Source: Macrostomum hystrix
Taxonomy: Eukaryota; Platyhelminthes; Macrostomidae
Direction of reading: 5' to 3'
DNA: 64,000 bases
Assembly: GCA_950097015.1 (NCBI GenBank)
Contig: CATNEN010000002.1
Coordinates: 8,261,501-8,325,500 of the forward strand
Made by a program: the position numbers and the translations under genes. Shown here in pieces: positions 45,331 to 57,600 of this stretch. The notes under the pieces are model-generated. The model was given only the letters and a program-made list of their open reading frames with translations, was not told the origin of the DNA and did no database searches. Numbering within the stretch: position 1 is the stretch's first letter; every line of letters begins with the position of its first letter.

Positions 45331-48278
45331 TCAGTAGCACATGCCGGCGCAGGCGGGACAGTCGGAGGTCGGCACCGCGGAGGCCTCGCTGCCAAGCCGG
45401 CATTCAGCGTGGAAATAGTGGCCGCAGCCGAACAGCAGCAGGTGCGCCTCGGTGCCGTCCACCTGCGACTCGCCGCCCCGCCTGGCAACCAGCAAGGGCG
45501 CCCGGCAACGAACGCACAGGTCGGTAGACGGCGCCACGCAGAGGGCGCGGCGGGCGGATGCGATCTGGAGACAGGGGAGTCATGACGTGAGTCAGCCCAT
45601 CTCACTCCAGATGTCACTGAAGATTCCCACTTAGGATCTCACAGTCCATCTCATCCCAGATCTCACAGTCCATCTCATCCCAGATCTCACAGTCCATCTC
45701 ATCCCAGATCTCACAGCCCATCTCATCCCAGATCTCACAGTCCATCTCATCCCAGATCTCACAGTCCATCTCATCCCAGATCTCACAGTCCATCTCATCC
45801 CAGATCTCACAGTTCATCTCATCCCAGATCTCACAGCCCATCTCATCCCAGATCCCAGTCCACCCACCTGTTTGTGAATGAGGTTCTGGCAGTCCTGAGA
45901 CTGAATGGTTGCGCAGCCCTGGGTCAGGGCGGTGCCCACTCTGTAGTCGCTGAGCAGTTTGACAATGCTGTTGCGGAGTCCCGGCACCTGCATGCCGCGC
46001 TGAATCTTGTGAATGAGAATGGACGGGTCGACCTCGCTGCCAGAGTTCTGCAGCAGGACGGTGATGAGCTCCGGTCGGGTGCTGGCAGCATCGGCGGCGG
46101 CCATCCAGAGCTCCGGATCGGCCTCCTCGCGGCAGAACTGCACCACCCTGTCGAACTGGCGCTCGTCCAGCAGCAGTTGAAGTGCTTCCTTGCGTCGGCC
46201 CATCCTGGCCAGGATGTAGACAGACTCGGCGGTAAACTGCCGCTCTCCGCACAGCGCCAAAGCCAGCTCGTATTTGAAACCGGTGGAGGAGCGCAGAAAC
46301 GGCAGCAGCTTGTGCCTGGCGTTGTCGGCGTAAAGCTCCACCATCTTGTCTGCGTGCTTCTCCACTCGGCTTGGGTCTTTAGTGTGGACAGCGTCCAGAT
46401 AGTCGCAGAGCAGCGGTGACTGGTGGGATAGTTCCGCGATGATGGCGCTGATTGAAAAGCCGGACTGTTGGGATTGGTGAGAATGAGGGAACTATATAAC
46501 AAATAACAGGATACACTCGGTCAATTTTAGTACATTGGGTTCTAATTTTTAGTATATTCGACTAGCAAAACCCAGCCCCAAATCCAGGGGGTCAGTGGCA
46601 GAGCGGTTAACACGTTAGCCTCTCGCGCCAAGGTCCCTAAGCTCTATATTCTGCCGCGAGGCCACATTCATTTGGGGCGCAGCCGCGGAGAGAAGGCTTG
46701 GGGGCTTGACGTGCAATTCACGCCAACAACAAGGCCAACAAGTAGCTGCAATTCTTCAAACATCTCACTATCTGATTCAGCCGCCTACAAAATATATAAT
46801 AATAAGTTTATCGGATCAAGATCACACCTGCTCATCTAGCAGCATCTGCAGCGTGCGGTCCTTGTCAATGCTGAACAGCAGGGGCAGCTTGTCAACAACA
46901 TGGGCATGCAGCCGGTGCCGTTGGATCAATACAAAAGCGTCGCAGCTGCTCAATCTGAGCAGTATACTCAAAGTCTTCTCGTGCTCGCCAGCTAACTCGT
47001 AGAGTCTGGCCAGGCAGCGATTCAACGTGGGCTCGCTCGGCTGACGACTGAGGGCATCCACTACGACCTGGGCAGCAGGAGTGGAGCAATCTGTACATGC
47101 CGATCCTACTATTGATTTCTGCATTAGTTTAACGATCGACTTACCTGAGTTAAAGCTCGAACAGTAAATAGATCGCTGGGCCAACTATTGATGAGCTCAA
47201 GGAACTGATTCTGGTCAGAGTGAAACACTTCATTCAGCACCAAATCGTAGATGCACTTATCCAGTCGTGGCTTCTCCTTTGGCAAGTGTCTGCATTTCAT
47301 AGTTAATAGGAAGAGAAGTGAGATCCGGATATACAGTACAGAAATAGCGCAAACCAAATATGCATACCTGGACAGTGACCTGGCGCTGTTGGCTGAATGA
47401 AATCGATAGGCCATTGCCTCCCACTCCTCCTTGCCGGTCAGCACAGTGCAGCAGAGCTCGGCCGCCTCGCTGAACTGGCCAGCGTTGAGCAGGTGCTCAA
47501 TGTATTTGCGGCCAACGCTGGTCACAGTGAATTCGCCAGCTGGGCCGCCGCTTTTCACCTCGTCCAGGGCCTGGCTGAATTTTCTATACGACAGCAGCCA
47601 CTTCAAATGGTCAATGCGGTCCCGCTGCTGGGCGCAGATTATGTCCTTCGGGCAGACAATAAAGTACATACCCTCGGAGCGCAGGTGCTCGAATCGATAG
47701 TTCACAGGTGTGTAGCGCTCGAATCCACGCACCTTAGGAAAAGGAATAGGCCGATCTTTCAATGAAGAGATCGTTTCTAAAAAGACAGTTTTTGGCTTCT
47801 GATGATCAAATGAAAATGTAGTTCAAGGAGCGGATCAGCCTCATTCTAGGTAAAACATTCCGTGGTCTTGTGAGGCCGCCTCAACCACCCAAATTTCTAT
47901 CTGAACTGAATCATTGAGGACGTTGGTGAAGAGGGTGAACAGTCCGAATCCCTGATCACCGGGCAACATCCCTCAAGTTTCACGAGTGCACTCGAAAGTC
48001 AATCGTGGCCTCGCAGGCCTCACCTTCAGCTCCTCGATGGCCAGCTCAACGTAGGTGTCTATGCCAGGTTCTAGCAGGTGCAGCTGCGGCTTCTCCCGGT
48101 CTCGCTGACTGAGCAGCAGAAGCTCCCGACCGAAGCAGCAAATGCCGCACACGGTTAGGGGAAAGTTAAAGCTGGCCACAATCTGGCCAACCCGGCGGCC
48201 GCTGGCCCGATCAGGCACAATGCGACACACGTAGACATGGCGACGGAAAGCGGCGATAAAGTTTGCTTCGTCCGAGGC
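45331..48278 (-). CDS. VPS41: VPS41 copy A, 5'-truncated (HOPS complex subunit)
   Basis: Minus-strand exons 48278-48024, 47732-47368, 47289-47145, 47067-46828, 46464-45868, 45564-45331 join in frame into 611 residues. They cover the end of the beta-propeller, the alpha-solenoid/CHCR region (KLLPFLRSSTGFKYELAL, ARMGRRKEALQLL, DPSILIHKIQRGMQVPGLRNS) and a C-terminal RING (CVRC, CGHYFHAEC, CPAC). Human VPS41 has 854 residues, so about 240 N-terminal residues, including most WD40 blades, are missing. The first exon keeps its acceptor, but upstream lie a SINE fragment and the duplication junction at about 48491, with no start codon. VPS41 tethers late endosomes and AP-3 vesicles to lysosomes. This copy is probably not expressed alone unless spliced to exons further right. 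Confidence 0.85.
45630..45862. repeat. 24-bp minisatellite in the last intron of VPS41-A
   Basis: About ten copies of a unit containing catctcatcccagatctcac between the solenoid exon and the RING exon. Unit B has about nine copies (61563-61765). Confidence 0.9.
46583..46725 (+). mobile_element. SINE family 1, 5' part, VPS41-A intron
   Basis: The head (GTCAGTGGCAGAGCGGTTAA) and first body block (GGGGCGCAGCCGCGGAG) are present; the 3' half is missing. The same truncated copy is in unit B (62491-62633). Confidence 0.78.
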
Positions 48279-48335
48279 CTAGGAAACAGGTTGCAGGTGT
48301 TAATTATGGCTTATCTAGGATTATTTATAATAATG

Positions 48336-48490
48336 ATTGCACGAGGGCTGCAGCTAACGGTACATTATTTGGTGAAGTCAATTCCTGCCAATTTCCCTGA
48401 CTCCTGAGCACACTCGCACACGGGTTCAGAACGCAGGCACACGCTCACAAAAGTGTGTACCTCTGCCCTAAATTTCTCATCGGCAGGCAG
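48336..48490 (-). mobile_element. SINE family 1, 3' part, cut at the duplication junction
   Basis: On the minus strand this is the SINE body and tail (TGCCGATGAGAAATTTAGGG to GCAGCCCTCGTGCAATCATT). It ends at about 48490 where the rest of the SINE is replaced by the SNX19-B 3' minisatellite. Confidence 0.75.
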
Positions 48491-48496
48491 CATCTC

Positions 48497-48678
48497 ACCC
48501 ACCACCCCCGCAGCTCAGTCCAGCACCCACCACCCCCGCAGCTCAGTCCAGACCCACCACCCCACAGCTCAGTCCAGCACCCACCACCCCCGCAGCTCAG
48601 TCCAGCACCCACCACCCCACAGCTCAGTCCAGCACCCACCACCCCCGCAGCTCAGTCCAGCACCCACCACCCCGCAGC
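48497..48678. repeat. ~26-bp minisatellite in the SNX19-B 3' UTR
   Basis: About seven copies of the same unit as at 34893-35612, running from the duplication junction to the SNX19-B stop codon. Confidence 0.9.
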
Positions 48679-51600
48679 TCAGTCCAGCAGCCGCAGGGCC
48701 AGCAGGCAGTCGATGGCGCAGGCGGAAACAAGTCGCCGATTGGCCGCAGCCGAGCCGAGGACCCGGCGCGCTTCGCTCGCGACTCGGTCCGGCCACCGGC
48801 TTGGCAGCAGGCGGAATATCGATGGCGGCTCTAACTGCAGCTGTTGAGTGTCTTCGCCGACCTGAAACTCCGGGCGGATGATCATGGTGAGACGGTCCAG
48901 CAAGCGAGTGAGGCGCAGTGGAGTCAGTAGTCGATGGCTCACTAGGTGGATGGCCCTGAAGGACAATGGGATCAAATTTAAGGATTCGAATAAGGGATCT
49001 ATAAGGTAGGCTTCGCAGTAGCGATTGCACCAGGGATGACATAAATAACTACACTAGAAACTAAATTAGGGATTACACCTGGCAATAGCAATTGGGAAGG
49101 GGTTGCATTAAAGATTGGACAATGGATCGCATTAAGGATTTTATTACGGATTTTATCAGGGATCACAAAAGGAATTCCATTAAAGATTGCATCAGGTGTT
49201 GCATTGGGATTGCATTGCGTGGCATTGGGACTGCATCAGGGAATGGATTATGGATCGTTTTAGGGATTGCATTAGGGATTGTATAACTGATTGGATTACG
49301 GAATGCATACAGGGTTGCAGTAAAGATTGAATTAGGGATGGTATAAGGAATCTAATTATCAATTGCATTAGGGACTGAATTACAGATTGAATTAGGGATT
49401 GAATTAGGGATTGCATTAGGGATTGCATTAAGGGTTCTATTAGGGATTGCATTAGGGATTGCATTAAAGATTGATTAAGGGTTGTATTAGGGATTGCATT
49501 AAAGATTGATAAAAGGTTCTATCAGGGATTGCATTAGGGATTGCATTAAGGGTTCTATTAGGGATTGCATTAAGGGTTCTATTAGGGATTGCATTAGGGA
49601 TTGCATTAGGGATTGCATTAAGGGTTCTATTAGGGATTGCATTAGGGATTGCATTAAGGGTTCTATTAGGGATTGCATTAGGGATTGCATTAAGGGTTCT
49701 ATCAGGGATTGCATTAGGGATTGCATTAGGGATTGCATTAGGGATTGCATTAAAGATTGATAAAAGGTTCTATCAGGGATTGCATTAGGGATTGCATTAG
49801 GGATTGCATTAGGGATTGCATTAAAGATTGATTAAGGGTTGTATTAGGGATTGCATTAAAGATTGATTAAGGGTTGTATTAGGGATTGCATTAAAGATTG
49901 ATAAAAGGTTCTATCAGGGATTGCATTAGGGATTGCATTAAGGGTTCTATTAGGGATTGCATTAAGGGTTCTATTAGGGATTGCATTAGGGATTGCATTA
50001 AGGGTTCTATTAGGGATTGTATTAGGGATTGCATTAGGGATTGCATTAGGAATTGCATTAAGGGTTGTATTAGGGATTGCATTAAAGATCGATTAAAGGT
50101 TGTATTAGGGATTGCATTCTGGGTTGCTATGAATGCTCATCGACTCAAAGAGACCCAGACTGGGTGTCACAACAGCTGACCACAATGGGGGACTAGCAAG
50201 CGTTTGAGTTCATTCGCTCAAAAGAATGAATTGAGCAGTTAAAAATAACAGAAGCAAACAAGTGCAACAGAAGCAGTTAGAAGTGGAAACCCTTAAAATA
50301 ACAGACGCTGAAGTGGCTCGTCACAAAGCCCGAGCTGCGGCAGACAGCGGTTTAAAAAGTTCTTTCAACTGTTGATGACAGATTCAGCAGCCTAACAAAC
50401 TGACTGAGACTGGCAGTGCGATTTGAGTTCAACGAGTTTACTGCCTGAGTTTACTGTCTGGTTACAATCAGACGAAAAGTAATTTCAATAGCCACACTCA
50501 TCGGTAAGCTAGTCACACTCATGGGTAATCTAGTCACACTCATGGGTAAGCTAGTCACACTCATGGGTGGGTGAGTCACACTCATGGGTAAGTTAGTCAC
50601 ACTCATGGGTAAGTTAGTCACACTCATGGGTAAGCTAGTCACAGTCATGGGTAAGCTAGTCACACTCATGGGTGGGTGAGTCACACTCATGGGTAAGTTA
50701 GTCACACTCATGGGTAAGCTAGTCACAGTCATGGGTAAGCTAGTCACACTCATGGGTTGGTGAGTCACACTCATGGGTAAGCTAGTCACACTCATGGGTT
50801 GGTGAGTCACACTCATGGGTTGGTGAGTCACACTCATGGGTTGGTGAGTCACACTCATGGGTTGGTGAGTCACACTCATGGGTAAGCTAGTCACACTCAT
50901 GGGTTGGTGAGTCACACTCATGGGTTGGTGAGTCACACTCATGGGTTGGTGAGTCACACTCATGGGTAAGCTAGTCACAGTCATGGGTAAGCTAGTCACA
51001 GTCATGGGTAAGCTAGTCACACTCATGGGTTGGTGAGTCACACTCATAGGTTGGTGAGTCACACTCATAGGTAAGCTAGTCACAGTCATGGGTAAGCTAG
51101 TCACACTCATGGGTTGGTGAGTCACACTCATGGGTTGGTGAGTCACACTCATAGGTAAGCTAGTCACACTCATGGGTTGGTGAGTCACACTCATGGGTTG
51201 GTGAGTCACACTCATAGGTAAGCTAGTCACACTCATGGGTTGGTAAGTCACACTCATGGGTAAGCTAGTCACATTCATGGGTGGGTGAGTCACTTACTTA
51301 CTTACTTTGCAGGGGGGCCTGGGGCACTTGACGCACAAACACAGGAACGGCATGCCCCCAGGCCGGCGAACTAGGCGAGAGCCACCCATCGCGCCGCCTC
51401 CCCTGAGCAGGCACCTCACACACACAGCAGCAAGCCAAGCGGGGAAGGGGGCGGCAGCCGGAGTGCCTCTCACCCCAGGCCCGCACACGCACAGAGCAGA
51501 CCAAGCCGGGGCGGAAGGATGATAGAAATCAGTCCTCAGGGGGGGCCGGGTGACGAGTGTACACTTTATCCAATCGCGCTGACGGAAATCCAGATGAGCG

Positions 51601-54600
51601 CGCGGCGGTGTACACCCGCCCCCCAGCCATCCCCCCCAAAGTTCTAACGCCCCAGCGCCAACGCACAAACTCACACAACGCAGAACAGGCACACAGAAAG
51701 GTAGGAGCGAAGCTATTTTTCAAGCTTTGATTGCACGAAATATGGTGCACCTCCGCCGGTCGCTACTGTCCAAACCCCCCAACAAGTACCGAAATTAATC
51801 GTGACCTGAAGGGTGAATCGAACTAGCGTCCTTTGGAGTACGAGGCAGCGACGTTGGCCGCTGACCCCCCTCGCCCCCTGTGGGTGAGTCACACTCATGG
51901 GTAAGCTAGTCACACTCATGGGTAAGCTAGTCACACTCATGGGAAAGCTAGTCACACTCATGGGTAAGCTAGTCACACTCATGGGAAAGCTAGTCACACT
52001 CATGGGTAAGCTAGTCACACTCATGGGAAAGCTAGTCACATTCATGGGTAAGCTAGTCACACTCATGGGAAAGCTAGTCACACTCATGGGTAAGCTAGTC
52101 ACACTCATGGGAAAGCTAGTCACACTCATGGGAAAGCTAGTCACACTCATGGGTAAGCTAGTCACACTCATGGGAAAGCTAGTCACATTCATGGGTAAGC
52201 TAGTCACACTCATGGGTAAGCTAGTCACACTCATGGGTAAGCTAGCCACACTCATAGGTAAGCTAGTCACACTCATGGGTAATCTAGTCACACTCATGGG
52301 TGGGTGAGTCACACTATGGGTCGGTGAGTCACACTATGGGTCGGTGAGTCACACTATGGGTGGGTGAGTCACACTATGGGTGGGTGAGTCACACTATGGG
52401 TTGGTGAGTCACACTATGTGGGTGAGTCACACTATGGGTGGGTGAGTCACACTATGGGTGGGTGAGTCACACTATGGGTGGGTGAGTCACACTATGGGTG
52501 GGTGAGTCACACTATGGGTGGGTGAGTCACACTATGGGTGGGTGAGTCACACTATGGGTGGGTGAGTCACACTATGGGTGGGTGAGTCACACTATGGGTG
52601 GGTGAGTCAGTGCAGGTGACTTAAGTTGGGGTTAGTAAATCAGGCAGTTTGCAGGTAGAGTGGTGAATCTCTATAAGCTAATTACCTGGCAGCCAGCAGA
52701 GCGCTGAGCTGGCACAGCGGAGTCAGCAGGAGCGGCCATCGCAGACAGTCTGGGCAGTACTGGCCGGCCAGCAGCTGGGTCAGCCGGTAGGCAGTGAACT
52801 CAATGTCGCGAAGCGTCTCAACTGACGAGTCGGACGGCTGGCGCTGGGGCACCGGCCGAAAACTGGGCGGAGAGCCTGCGGGAGAGCGGTAGGCCGGATG
52901 ATCAGGTTTACAATAATATAAATAATAACTGCAGGATGGCTGCGGGCAATGGCACATCATGTGGTTACAATAGACCAGCAGCCAGCAAAGAGGCAATTGT
53001 TTTGTTTGAGGCAAAACTGTGAAATTGTTTTAGGGGCGCTTAAGTTTAGGTTCGAAAGATGGGTCAAGAAATCCTTCGGAAAGGGATTGTTCAAAGGATT
53101 ATTTCGAGAGATGGATCAGGGGATTTTTCGAGAAATTGGTCATGGGATTCTATCGAGGGATGTGTTCCAAGGATGGGTCAAGGGATCCTTCGCAAAGGAA
53201 TGGGTCATGGGATTCTTTCGAGGGAAGTTTTTCAAGGATGGGTCAAGGGATCCTTTGCAAAGGAATGGGTCATGGGATTCTTTCGAGAGATGTGTTCCAA
53301 GGATGGGTCAAGGGATCCTTTGCAAAGGAATGGGTCATGGGATTCTTTCGAGGGATGTGTTCCAAGGATGGGTCAAGGGATCCTTTGCAAAGGAATGGGT
53401 CATGGGATTCTTTCGAGGGAAGTGTTTCAAGGATGGGTCAAGGGATCCTTTGCAAAGGAATGGGTCATGGGATTCTTTCGAGGGATGTGTTCCAAGGATG
53501 GGTCAAGGGATCCTTTGCAAAGGAATGGGTCATGGGATTCTTTCGAGGGAAGTGTTTCAAGGATGGGTCAAGGGATCCTTTGCAAAGGAATGGGTCATGG
53601 GATTCTTTCGAGAGATGTGTTCCAAGGATGGGTCAAGGGATCCTTTGCAAAGGAATGGGTCATGGGATTCTTTCGAGGGAAGTGTTCCAAGGATGGGTCA
53701 AGGGATCCTTTGCAAAGGAATGGGTCATGGGATTCTTTCGAGAGATGTGTTCCAAGGATGGGTCAAGGGATCCTTTGCAAAGGAATGGGTCATGGGATTC
53801 TTTCGAGAGATGTGTTCCAAGGATGGGTCAAGGGATCCTTTGCAAAGGAATGGGTCATGGGATTCTTTCGAGAGATGTGTTCCAAGGATGGGTCAAGGGA
53901 TCCTTTGCAAAGGAATGGGTCATGGGATTCTTTCGAGAGATGTGTTCCAAGGATGGGTCAAGGGATCCTTTGCAAAGGAATGGGTCATGGGATTCTTTCG
54001 AGAGATGTGTTCCAAGGATGGGTCAAGGGATCCTTTGCAAAGGAATGGGTCATGGGATTCTTTCGAGAGATGTGTTCCAAGGATGGGTCAAGGGATCCTT
54101 TGCAAAGGAATGGGTCATGGGATTCTTTCGAGGGAAGTGTTTCAAGGATGGGTCAAGGGATCCTTTGCAAAGGAATGGGTCATGGGATTCTTTCGAGGGA
54201 AGTGTTTCAAGGATGGGTCAAGGGATCCTTTGCAAAGGAATGGGTCATGGGATTCTTTCGAGGGATGTGTTCCAAGGATGGGTCAAGGGATCCTTTGCAA
54301 AGGAATGGGTCATGGGATTCTTTCGAGGGAAGTGTTTCAAGGATGGGTCAAGGGATCCTTTCCAAGGGAATGGGTCATGGGATTCTTTCGAGGGATGTGT
54401 TCCAAGGATGGGTCAAGGGATCCTTTGCAAAGGAATGGGTCATGGGATTCTTTCGAGAGATGTGTTCCAAGGATGGGTCAAGGGATCCTTTGCAAAGGAA
54501 TGGGTTCATGAGATTCTTTCGAGGGATGTGTTCCAAGGATGGGTCAAGGGATCCTTTGCAAAGGAATGGGTCATGGGATTCTTTCGAGGGAAGTGTTTCA

Positions 54601-57600
54601 AGGATGGGTCAAGGGATCCTTTCCAAGGGAATGGGTCATGGGATTCTTTCGAGGGATGTGTTCCAAGGATGGGTCAAGGGATCCTTTGCAAAGGAATGGG
54701 TTCATGAGATTCTTTCGAGAGATGTGTTCCAAGGATGGGTCAAGGGATCCTTTGCAAAGGAATGGGTCATGGGATAGTATAATATTCAATTACATGAATG
54801 GATCTGCTTAAAATGTGGACTGAAATATTAGGTTCGAAATTTCTAACAATGAAATTAAAAGCAGCAGCAGCCACAGACTTACAGTTGCCTCTGTCCTCAG
54901 CGAGCTTCTCTAGCGTTATCTTCTCAGCTCCGATCAGCTCTGACGCGTAGGGAATCTAAAAGAGCAAAGTCAACAAAAAGTTTAACGATTAAATAGACAA
55001 AACTATTTTTAATACTGAATGCCGTGAGTTAAAGAAAGAAAGCAACGAAACAAATACAAAATGAATGAATTTCCCAGAAAAAAGTTTTTTATTTAAACTG
55101 TAGCGACATTTATAAAATTTTTACGATAAAAAACTAACGTTGTACAGATTTAGGTGACGCTAAAACTATTGGTGGAAGACAATTTATTATGAATGACTAG
55201 CCATGCCTATGGGTTAGAGGGTGTTCACCTGAACAGAGAACTCAAACTCCAGCTGAGGCTGAGCAGTATGCTCATCGCGAGCCTCCGAGCTGCTCTCGCC
55301 GGCTGCTGCCTGGGACTCGTCAAACGCGGTTGCGAAAGGGACTGCGCTTGAAGAAGCCGACGAAGTTGAGGTTGCTGAGAAAAACTTTGGCAGAAGATCG
55401 GCCACGTCAGACAGCACCTGGACAATAGAAATTGGATTGAGGATTATCGCGATGCAACAATGCCCAACAGCCAGTAGGAATTCGTCGCTACTCACCCGCT
55501 CCAGTTTTGGCTTGATCCCGCCCGGCAAGTCGCCGCCGACATCGACTCCAGGTCCTCCTGGCTGAGCGCCGCTGCCGCCGCAGTCACTGTAGTCCAAGAA
55601 GGCCTTCAGCTCGGCAGAGGCGCAAACCTCGGCAATGTCAATCAGAGCCTTGACGGCGCAGCGGTGCAAGAGGGAGAACATTAGCATACTACTCACAGTA
55701 CGATAAGTAGAAAGCTGAATAGAAAGCTGAATAAGATTATTTGTCCATTCACTGCTAAAGAAATTCGTGCATTTAGTTCCAGCCACCAATGGTTAGAAGT
55801 TCAGAATTCGGACTGAGAGGTCAGGAGTTCGAATCTCAGCACGGTGGAAACAATTTCTGTTCCCAATTCACCCAGCTGTAAAACGGGTGCTGGCATTAGC
55901 TTCGGCGGTGCCACTGGCTGTGCATCTTGCCAAACTGAGCAGTAAGTCTACTTTTAGTAGTTTTCATCTCTTCGTGGAAAGAGATTAAGTATAGTCAGCA
56001 CGCCACTCAGTGAATGCGTACTGCAGGTGACATTTAAGTTAAGTAGTCACGTTACCCAAGTAATTTGTATTAGTGGTGACAATTATTCAATTGACGAACG
56101 GAATGTCTATAAGTGGTAAAAAAGAGTCACGTGAGCGAATATAGTCACGTGACCAAACGTAGTCACGTGACCGATCGTAGCCACGTTACCCTGTGGATGC
56201 GAATTAGAGGCAAAAACTAAGTAGTCACGTGACCCAGGTATCGTGTTGTCACCTGCAGGAAGTCGCTGAGCAGCTCGATGCGCCGGGCGATGCGGGCCTC
56301 GTGCATCTCGCCAACCACCAGGCGCGACTTGAAGTCAGGGCCGCGCACCGACTGCAGGCGAGCCCGGTGCCGCCGGCTGGCACACAGGTCTTTGTACAGG
56401 CTTGCGAATTGCTTGTAGCGCCGTTTCACCACGCGCTGGCGGCAGACCACTGTCCGATCCGCTGAGTTTGAGTACCACGCGAGGTACTGCGGGAGCAGAG
56501 ATGGAGCCAGCTGATGAATCGATGACTCAAATACCAGGGCCGCATGCACTTTATCTCACCTTCACAATGTACAGAGTGTAGGCCTTGCCCTTCCTGTCAA
56601 TCACTTTCTCCGTGCCCAGAATGACAATGTTCTCGAATGGCCGCTGTTGTAAGGCGGCGGCGCCTGCTGCTGCCTCCTCGGAGGCGGTGATGTTGCCTAC
56701 AGAGGCGCCTAGATACAGCACAGCAATAACAGTGATTGGGTACATGGATTTTTGTCCTCACAACTATCCCTTATCACAGTTCTGATTATCCCATTCCCTT
56801 CACACAGCTCTGATTATCCCACTCCCTTCCCTCAGTTTTCATATTCCTACGAACTCCCAGGAGCAACTCACTAGCGGCTGTCCTGAGGGCTCTGGACCCA
56901 TCGCCTCGCGTTGATCCCGTAGGTTCGGCAGCTGTAACGCCGCTGCTATTGGACGATTTAGTCCTTCTTCTGGACAATGGCAGCGCGCGCTTTGATCTTC
57001 TGAAGTCACCGACTCCGCTGACACCCTCGTGAGCTTCTTCAGCGCCACCAACATCGAAGGTGCCGCTGTCTTCCAGTATTTCAAGGCCGGGAATGCTGCC
57101 TCGGACGCGCAGCTTCAGGAATGCCACCCTGGCCGCCTGGACAATTGTAGAAGACGACTGAGTCAGTTGTCACAGTAGCTTGAATTCTTGAGTAGATGGA
57201 AGCTGATTGAACTGCTGTTTAAAGAATCCTTCCTGAAGCCTACGGAGACATCCTTCCTGAAGCCTACGGAGACATCCTCCTGAGTCTACGGAGACATCCA
57301 TCCTGAAGTCTACGGAGACATCCTTCCTGAAGTCTACGGAGACATCCTTCCTGAAGTCTACGGAGACATCCATCCTGAAGTCTACGGAGACATCCTTCCT
57401 GAAGTCTACGGAGACATCCATCCTGAAGTCTACGGAGACATCCATCCTGAAGTCTACGGAGACATCCTTCCTGAAGTCTACGGAGACATCCATCCTGAAG
57501 TCTACGGAGACATCCTTCCTGAAGTCTACGGAGACATCCATCCTGAAGTCTACGGAGACATCCTTCCTGAAGCCTACGGAGACATCCATCCTGAAGCCTA

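Noticed and set aside
46583-46660. Possible tRNA gene
   Set aside because: The A and B boxes belong to a SINE head; the acceptor stem does not close and the SINE body follows directly.
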